Assembly: GCA_973895155.1 (NCBI GenBank)
Contig: OZ316893.1
Coordinates: 7,440,001-7,504,000, forward strand
Origin: Marsupella aquatica
Lineage: Eukaryota; Marchantiophyta
DNA length: 64,000 bases
Direction: 5' to 3'
In this document: in pieces, positions 56,652 through 64,000 of the stretch
Layout of the letters: the number at the start of each line of letters is the position of its first letter
Numbering within the stretch: the first letter of the stretch is position 1
Notes under the pieces: model-generated
Databases searched by the model: none
The model's input: the letters and a program-made list of their open reading frames with translations, nothing else
Told to the model about the DNA's origin: nothing
Made by a program: the position numbers and the translations under genes

Positions 56652-59600
56652 CTATAAACGATGAGCATTTTGCCTCTCTAATATGAGCCGAACCTCTCCA
56701 ACAGTGAGAATTGGTTGGCTGGTCAATGTAGATTCCTCAACGTCTAGTTTGAAAACGGTAAGGAAAATCCAATACAAATGTTTGCAAGGCATATATGGAT
56801 GTTTCCGGGAATGTCGCCGGTAGAAATCCTCACACGAGCAAGTGGGGAAAATGCAAATTTGAACAAAGTAACAATTTGGCGTCCACATATTTTCGTGCGT
56901 TTGCACCTTAAACTGTTTTCCCCATGCATTCCCAATCGCAACATCCCACTCTCCCTGAATGGACATCGTCTCTTTTTTTGCAGACGCAATTCTGTTCATG
57001 TGACCCTGGGTAAGATTTGACCGAGGAACCGTATTCCTCCCATTCCGGCTTCGGAGACGAACATTGGGTTCGAGAAGATTCACATGTTCTGGAAAGATAT
57101 TGACATTGATTCGAAGATCAAAATCTGACGGGGGTCTAGTTGTAAGTTCATTTCCGCGCACTAGGGAGATTCCGTTGTCAAGAAGATATTGCAGCTCGTC
57201 CTCCGAAACATTTGTCCCTTTCAAAACGGGAAGAACATCAGGGAAAGGGGGAAAATTCAAGACACCTCGACGCGGGCGACTTCTGTAACATGTATTGTTT
57301 GGGCAAAACCAAATCATTTCGGTTATGGGTTCCCCCCTGAAAATCTGTTGACCTTTGACAACAATACCGATAACACCATGTGGTGAGGGAAATCCAACTT
57401 TTTTCACGCGATTGCGACACTCATCTCTTTCAGAATTACGGGAAAATGATCCGTTGCACTGAGGACCAGCGCCAAATTTTGAAGTTCGACGTAATTGCCA
57501 TGCAGCTAGAGCAACCTCCGTCTCATGGACAGGACACTCTTGTAACGGTTGCTGAAGCACGGAGGGAGCAGTCTGGGGAAGCCTCGTTGAACGCGTTCGG
57601 TCTCGAGCAGGAGGGGTATTGAAATCGACATCTTCTCCAGCGCCCGAAATGTCACTTCCAGACAGATTAACAACAGGATCAACTTGAGGCGTGGGGCCAG
57701 GGATAGCATCAAACGCCATGCGATTAAGATTCTTCCTTTTCATCGATCTAGTATTGGGCGAGGTGACAAGGATTTTATCATGCCTATGGGAGTCTTGTGG
57801 CGAGATATTCCCAGATGCATGTCCTTTCCTCTTCAAAGACTTGGTGACAACGTCTCCATTGAGAGGTGCACGTCTCTCCAAGTCAAACTCGGCAGCGTTG
57901 GACAGTAGCATATTCATTGCGTCTTCATACAACTTGGGGGAGCCTGCTTGGTCCGCTGATCGGAAAGCGAGTTCCCAAATTGTGGGACCTCTTCCTCTAT
58001 GCAACCCTTTCCGATACGTAGTGTAAGCAGCAACCTGAGAAATAGCTCGATTTTGGTCCATTTCACATGCCTCAAAGAGCCCAACCTTTTTCTTCATTAC
58101 CCATGCTTTCATACCTGCGTGCACGGACTCTGATCCTGTACAATTAGGAATCTTAGCCCCTTCTTGGACACTCTTGTTCTGCAATCACATAGAATAAAGT
58201 GTCTATTACAGAACAAGAAAACACTAGCGTCGGGCGTTAGTGAAGTGGACTCTCTCCTTAGAAGTCAAAACTGGCGCTGTACATTAAGGGACAATTTATT
58301 TTGTCCTATTGTGTCATATGACAGTTTGAATAAATGATAGCGCCAGGCGCTAGTATTAAAGGATGCTATGGTATTGTAATATTTGAATATGGATACAAAC
58401 ATTTTGAAATGAGAATATAGCACTACAATACCTAAAGAGCGGAAAGCAAAGTAAACTAACTTACCAAACGAATAAAATTTCCCCATTGTCTCCACCTGAC
58501 GACCCACCATGAAATCCAACTCTGGAGCATCCGGAGCTTCCCGGGGACACAGTTACCCGACTGCCACCACAAATCAATCTCCCTTGAAATTCTGTAAGCC
58601 TCTACAAACGTGGGGGCATTTCGCATCTTATCCCAAAGCCTACGATGCTCTGCTTGACTATCTTCAATCACTCCTTCAATCGAATGGCGATGGAAGGCTT
58701 GGTAGAAATGGAATGCATCAGTTCGCTCACGCTCAGGGTTTGGATGCCCTCCAAAAAAGACATTTCGGACTGCAAGCCAACCAGCTTGAGCATTGTCCGC
58801 CATGAATCCATGAATAATCGGATTTTCTAATCCATTCTCTTTGGACACCTCAATCATTAGTCTCCAAGCCTTCTCGAACGACTCTGTATCCTCTGCTTTT
58901 AGTTCGCAGGTGAACAAGGTACACAGAGCGCGATAGTTGTGATCATAAATATGCGCACTAAAAGTAACCCAGTCTTTTGTAAGCTATTTCATCACATCAA
59001 AACTTATCCAAGCACCTTCGAGACTTCCACCAGGTTGCATTTGTCTCAAAAGATCAACGCCTGATCCATGGCCGATCGAAGTCATCTTGAAAATGTGAGG
59101 ACGGTCTTCTTGAGATCCTTGACCTGGTAGGAGGTACCTTTGGAGGAAAGGCATGTTGATATTTCTTTGATACCGAACAAGAAAATCTAGTTCACCTCGA
59201 CCTTTCTGGTCCTGTCTAACACTACGAAAGAGGGACGCAAACTTTTGGGGTGTGGAAACTACCATGAGAGACTCAAATATCTCTGTTTCTTCAATATCTT
59301 GAATATCTTCCATACTTTCACACAAGGACTTTACAAAAGACCCTGTCGCCACATTTTTTACACCAGCAGGGGTGAAAATTGGATTTCCTTCCAATTTCTT
59401 TTTGATAACCTCCTCAACAATCTTCTCTGCGCTCCGAGAAAACACCTTTCTTGAAGGATGGTTGTGGATCCCCATATGAATTGCCAAGCGGGACATGTGA
59501 GTACAGGTGTCTGAGTCAACTAGAACCTGGGGGTACATGTAAAATAACCTTGCTGGACAGGATTGGACACAAAACGGAACTTGATCACAAAATTGGCAAA

Positions 59601-60450
59601 CAACTCCACCTTCGTCAATGAAGGAGCCAACACGATGTTGCCCGCCAAGTTTGGGGGTTCCACCCCAGGCCTTCTGGTTCCTCCTTTTCTTCCGCTGAAA
59701 ATAGTCGCAAGTATTATTCCTACACTCAATGGAACCAGTGCACGTTACTTTACCAAATTCCCAATATTTCTTGGGATGAACATTAGCTGATGTAGGAAAT
59801 ATTCTGGTCCAGATGTAGCAATCCTTTGACCGGTCCATGTCGCGTAGACGTGACCCCTTCGAAAGAGCTGCCGTCGTAGGAGGCAACTCGAATACAATAT
59901 TTCCATTGTATTTCTTTGGCAAACAGTCGACTTGTTCATGGCAGAAGTCCCCAGCCGCAATGAACCTCGAGATTTCACTGGAACCAGTTGACTTGAGAAT
60001 GGTATCCATTGCACTTCTCCAATACACAATGGAATTTTTGGTAAAAACTGCTGTAATCTCCTGTTTAACAACGGTGTGAGCGGATTTAGCACTATGCTCA
60101 GGCAAAGCAGGTCCATCATCGTCGCTATCTGAAAGCAGGACAACATCAACAAAGGGTTTGGATGAAGATGGGAGATCGGATTCGACTGGTTTTCGAATGA
60201 CAATAGAATACCGAATTCCTGCATTCAGGTGCCAAAAACGAATCCCGTCATCAACATCAAAAGAAGCAGTGGAATTAGATGCTTCATCTCCATTTCCCTC
60301 CTCCAAAATGTCCTCAATGTCGTTCAAATCCAAACCAAAGCGCCCACAGAGATAATTCTCACTAACTTGCTTGTATACGACATTGGCCGACAATGGAATG
60401 GATACAAGGTCACAGGTAGACAGACGCGTCAGAACGATTGACCTCGACAT
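56652..60450 (-). CDS. MULE-like transposase with WRKY-GCM-type zinc finger and SWIM motif, copy B (one internal TAG)
   Basis: Two exons: 60450-58465 and 58178-56652 (GTAAGT donor, TTGCAG acceptor), about 1170 residues. The first in-frame ATG is at 60450 (MSRSIVLTRLST). Order: SUMO-interaction-like VVLLSDSDDD (about 104-113); a zinc-binding region with Cys at about 237, 243, 248, 285, 288, 294, 298 and a His cluster ending HNHP (about 329-331), like WRKY-GCM fingers. The RNase-H-like core follows (GAWISFDVMK, GFMADNAQAGWLAVRNVFF, FYQAFHRHS). After a disordered linker comes a C-terminal SWIM finger (TCSCEDF ... MPCKHLYW). A TAG at 58986-58984 (FDVMK-stop-LTKDW) interrupts the core; copy A reads Arg there. 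Apart from this codon the frame is intact. The intron (58464-58179) carries two TAGCGCC palindromes. Cut-and-paste transposition is the inferred role. Confidence 0.75.
58225..58352. repeat. Two palindromes within the MULE intron (sites 4-5)
   Basis: TAGCGTCGGGCGTTA at 58225-58239 and TAGCGCCAGGCGCTA at 58338-58352, plus a half-site (TGGCGCTGTA) at about 58272. Both lie in the intron of MULE copy B, not in coding sequence. Confidence 0.9.
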
Positions 60451-61584
60451 TTTAAGATCATCCAACCCAAAAACACTCAGTTCACGATAATGAATGACGT
60501 CTTCGAATGTACACAATGGTATTCATAGTGAATAATCCGTTTGTCAGAGCCGTTATAATACGACAGAAACACTACCGGTCGAAAGCACATCTGACACAAT
60601 AAATGTTTTTTGTCGTTATGTCAACGACATTTACACTAATGAGCCTAAGATGTCCGTTTCCAAAGAGCATAATCATGATAATTAAATCATGTTAATTGAG
60701 TAGCGCCCGACGCTACTCAAACATCCTACCTTCAACATGGACCCAAAATGGTGAAATATGGCGCTACTCAAACACACACCATAAATTATGGTATAAAAGT
60801 GGAATGTTTTATCCGGGGTTTCAGAATAAATACTAAATGTTTGTAGCTAATTTTTTAATATTATCTAAAATATTACCAAAATGTGCCCATTTAATATTAG
60901 CGTCGGGCGCTAATCCAAAACGGTAATCATGACATTCATTTATGGAAAAATATTCAAAAATTGTATTCATTTGGCTTTTTATTGTATACTTGAGGGTGAA
61001 TGTTGACCTAACTTTGGGAAATTTTATGGTTTAAATTGTGATGATTTTGAGTAGCGCCTGGCGCTACTATTGACCAATATCAGATTTGAACTAGGAATAT
61101 ATATTAAATTCAACGAACTGTTCTTTAACGGTCATATTCAACGGTAACGTTAGGTCGCGTAACGTCGAAGATATGCCAACGGTATTCGGACAACTAATCC
61201 AGAATTGACAAGTGGCGCTCAAGAGATAGATATCAAAGTAGCAAGGGGATAGTTTAGAGATGATACTCCCCCCCCCCCTCCCTTGTCCGCTGTATTTAGG
61301 TTCCGTTTCGGAGGTTCTTCGTGCAAGAATTCTCTAGAAGAAGTACGGTACGAATGAGGTACTCATCACGATCGTGAAGCACTTCGTGTCTGAGAAACAT
61401 GGACCTTCTCCCCACTACCTCGCATGGGTATAGTGCTGTTGGGCAGGGAGAGTAGATCCATTCGCAGACATCTGAGTGCTCGTTTTCTGGATCTGTTTAC
61501 AGTCGTCGAGTGACACGGTCTACAGCATCCCAAGCTCCCAAAACAGTCTCTGTAGTCACATTTCCGAAGAGCAGGAGAGCGAAG
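60451..61584. promoter_or_regulatory. Bidirectional intergenic region of the two-gene element
   Basis: This 1.1-kb stretch separates the divergent MULE-like and ParB-like genes and must hold both promoters. It is AT-rich, with three full TAGCGCC palindromes (60701, 60898, 61052) and half-sites at about 60760 and 61209. A C-run is at 61268-61278, just before the presumed leader of the ParB-like gene. Confidence 0.5.
60698..61066. repeat. Three palindromes in the divergent promoter region (sites 6-8)
   Basis: TAGCGCCCGACGCTA at 60701-60715 (flanks extend it to GAGTAGCG...CGCTACTC, 60698-60718), TAGCGTCGGGCGCTA at 60898-60912, and TAGCGCCTGGCGCTA at 61052-61066. Sites 6 and 7 are exact reverse complements of each other. 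Confidence 0.92.
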
Positions 61585-64000
61585 ATGGATGATCTCGACA
61601 CATATGCTGTGGAAGATCGAGGAGAAATGTCGCTGACGATGTCCGACATTATCTCCAAGCATGTTATGGTGTTTGGCAAAGATTTTCGAGGGCACGACAA
61701 AGACCCCCCAAGGATTCCAATGTGCCGCTTGGTTCACATGGAAGTTGTCTGCACCTTACAGAAGGGAAGTCCTTCAATTGAAAAGTTGAAGGACTCTTTT
61801 CGTAGCACAGGATACAACTCAAAAATCGGAATGTTGTTCTATGTCCAGCCGACAGATTCAAATGGGAATGTCCAGACGTGTACTCCAGAAATTCGAGCTT
61901 CCTGGGACCCGATGTGGGTGGCCGAGAACGAGAAGTTTGAAGCTGAATGTGCGGCCGATCCAGACTTCATGGTGTTACAAGATAAGATGTTTTACGTTTT
62001 TGATGGTAACCATCAACTTTACGCATGTCGATCGTTACGAAAGAAAATCCGGAAGATATCAAGTATCACCCGCGTGTGCAATGTACTATCTTCAAGGGTG
62101 AAAAGGGATCTTTGATTGAGATTGAGGCGGCTATGCATACTGTGAACCAGTAAGTCTCTCGTTGAGTTTCACTTATCCTTACCTTTTATAGTGTAGTTTT
62201 TACTAGCGCCTGGCGCTATTGACTGACAAATTCTTCTGTAGACTTGGACAGGCCGTGGTGGAACCTTCCTGGATACTTGATGCAGACCGAATTAAGAGGA
62301 TTTTGTCCAACGATCTAGAATACTACAAATCAATCATCGATGGGGCAAACTTCAAGAAGTTTGGGCAGGTGATGCAGAAGACTCAAAAAGGATCGTGGTA
62401 TTCCAAGAAAATGCCTCAAGAAGCACTTCTGTATATCTTATGCGAGAATAAGATTAAATCCTATTCTCGACAATTCAAGATGGACATGGAGTCGGCCACC
62501 GCTCAGGGAAATCCTTGGTCTCAGGAAGAGACATCCAAACGACATGCGGTCATGATGAAAGAAGCAACGAAGGATTGGGCGATCAAGGTCTCAAAGATCA
62601 CTCCCTTGTTGAGTCCAGAGTTTGAAGACTTCATGACAACCTGTGCTGAGATGTATCCGATGATCGAGATGAACAAACGCGAGAAGAAACCGGATGCGGT
62701 TGTCTGTACCATGGATCGTGCCAGGTTATTTACAGCAGTCTCCGCACTCGACCCCAAATTGAGGAGCACTTTGTTAGTAGCGCATTGCACGCCAGAGCTC
62801 AGGAAGCAATTCTTTCATCCACAAAGTGTTAGTGATGACCCTGTGAAGCAGTGGTGCCACACTTGGCAAACTTGGAATAGCGTGGAGGGAATTGCTATTG
62901 GTATGCTGCAGACTGCCCTCCAGCAAATCAGTGAAATAATTCCTTCCAATCGATTGGAGGAATGGAAGTGTGAGTCTTATGATTCACTCGTTGAAATAGT
63001 GTGCAATGATTTCAAAAAATTTGGGGATGCAGTGAAAGGTAAGTTTTTCAATACGATGTGGATGTCCAAGTACCCGGACAAGGAAGACTACACACTCAAG
63101 AATCAAAAGCGAGCGAAACGATATGTCTATCGTTTCTTCATGCACATGGAGATTGTGAAGCCTGATTTTTTTTGGGCTTACCCAGCTGCTTTCCAGAATT
63201 GGGTCATCTGCGCAGATGGAGATATTTTGGCCGAACTGTATTCGATGTATCCGGCTGAGGGTATACTTCCACCGAGGAAATTGTCAGAGTGGGAGAGAAT
63301 TCACTGCCCTTGGTATCTTGACACCGACAGATGGGATTCTCCTTTTGACGACACTGAGAAGGATCCTTTCCATAAACTGTCTAAATCCCAAGTTCCGAGA
63401 CAATTTGTCTCCGACATGAAGCAAGGAATTGAGGGGGACGTCAACTCGTCGACGACTGAGTTGCAAAAAAAATGCGAAACCACAGTGGTTCATGTTGATC
63501 GAAGCCGAAAACCAAGAGCCAAAGCCAAGGCGGATGCCCGTGTGGCAAGTGCTAGTGCCAAGTCTGGGAAAAAATGTAAGCTACACCTCCTTTTTCCGAC
63601 TTCCTTCTTTGTTAGCGCCTAGCGCTATCATGTGTCGTGAGTTTAATGTGTCATATTTCCCAAAATTAATGTGGTGTGTTTGGTCAGTGCCTGGCGCTAA
63701 CACTCTTTCTGTGCTTGACACCATTTTGGGTAGGTGGTCGAAAATCTGATGCCGCCACGGATGACACAAAAGTCGATGCAACACCAGAAGTCTCTAAGGC
63801 CAACACTGGTGCCAATCCAGACCCCATCACCCCTGTTGAGAAGGGGCAGGTTATAGTTCCTGTGGATGCTACAAGGACAAAAAAGAAGAAGAAAAGGACC
63901 GTCGATGTCTGGGAATCTTCTCGAGATAATGCTTCTGGGGCCGGTATCCAACGGGATGTGGGGACTTTCAAGACCAAACTCGGAAGACATTGTATGGTTG
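61585..64000 (+). CDS. ParB/Srx-like element protein, copy B (partial at window end; frameshift in exon 1)
   Basis: Exons: 61585-62149, 62242-63575 and 63734 to beyond 64000 (GTAAGT/GTAG and GTAAGC/GTAG introns, phases consistent). Start ATG at 61585 (MDDLDTYAVEDRGE). The first about 190 residues resemble a ParB/Srx N-terminal fold: a helix (IEKLKDSFRSTGYN), FYVQPTD, then MFYVFDGNHQLYA, comparable to the G-x-H/R-R signature of ParB. After GCATG at 62030 the frame changes; the next frame reads on (MSIVTKENPEDIKYHPRVQC, EIEAAMHTVNQ), consistent with a 4-base microdeletion in GCATGGATG. Exon 2 (about 445 residues) is helical and unrecognised (for example RFFMHMEIVKPDFFWAYPAA). Exon 3 begins a disordered Lys/Asp-rich tail (TRTKKKKRTVDVW). 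Both introns contain the TAGCGCC palindrome. It is divergent from the MULE-like transposase, and both genes recur together in copy A. Confidence 0.6.
62204..62218. repeat. Palindrome in intron 1 of the ParB-like gene (site 9)
   Basis: TAGCGCCTGGCGCTA, a perfect palindrome around its central base. It sits 23 bp before the AG acceptor of a 92-nt intron, where a polypyrimidine tract would be expected. Confidence 0.92.
63613..63699. repeat. Two palindromes in intron 2 of the ParB-like gene (sites 10-11)
   Basis: TAGCGCCTAGCGCTA at 63613-63627 and CAGTGCCTGGCGCTA at 63685-63699, in the 158-nt intron 63576-63733. Confidence 0.9.

Noticed and set aside
1-64000. tRNA or rRNA genes
   Set aside because: No cloverleaf-compatible or rRNA-like stretch was recognised by eye; a dedicated scan was not possible here.

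Overview
The window is nuclear DNA from a land plant. I favour a bryophyte-grade genome, but the sequence alone does not settle the lineage. Genes have GT-AG introns. The left half carries ordinary plant genes: a sialyltransferase-like GT29 protein and a phospholipid:diacylglycerol acyltransferase. The right half is a dense nest of mobile elements in various states of decay.

Left half (1-33,300). An apparently intronless GT29 gene (1534-2841, +) faces an 18-exon gene (12884-4388, -). By joining phase-compatible GT-AG exons I could assemble the second gene into a complete bacterial-type NAD+-dependent DNA ligase (LigA architecture: Ia, nucleotidyltransferase, OB, Cys4 zinc finger, HhH, BRCT). 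It carries an organelle-type presequence and about 600 extra acidic residues. Next come an alpha/beta-hydrolase gene with a signal peptide (16152-15019, -) and a six-exon PDAT gene (23657-19078, -), both complete. A tentative, unidentified plus-strand gene that could be plastid-targeted lies at 28406-31015. A frameshifted PD-(D/E)XK-nuclease-like gene lies at 33288-32046 (-). The spacers hold several small tandem arrays.

Right half (33,400-64,000). Three element families occur, each at least twice. (1) A transposon with a DUF7869-like, RNase-H-type transposase (35.8-37.1 kb and 45.1-47.1 kb, both broken) is accompanied by clusters of a GTGTACATTTGGGC-type repeat. (2) A gag-like/coiled-coil element (about 39-42.7 kb and 48-52.4 kb, +) shares a 3' motif between copies and is interrupted by TAG codons. 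(3) A two-gene element has a MULE-like transposase with a WRKY-GCM-type zinc finger and SWIM motif on the minus strand, and a divergent plus-strand gene whose N-terminal part resembles the ParB/Srx fold (copy A 52.6-56.1 kb, degraded; copy B 56.6 kb to beyond the window end).

The most unusual signal is a 15-bp palindrome, TAGCGCC-N-GGCGCTA, with 11 near-perfect copies between 47.7 and 63.7 kb. All are in introns or flanks of the family-3 element, and I saw none elsewhere in the window. A repeated palindrome beside a ParB-like gene recalls parS-ParB arrangements, which suggests (inference only) an element-encoded DNA-binding or partition-like system in a eukaryotic transposon. A second, unrelated palindrome family (GGGATAC-N3-GTATCCC, about 89 bp apart) forms arrays on both sides of one gag-like element.
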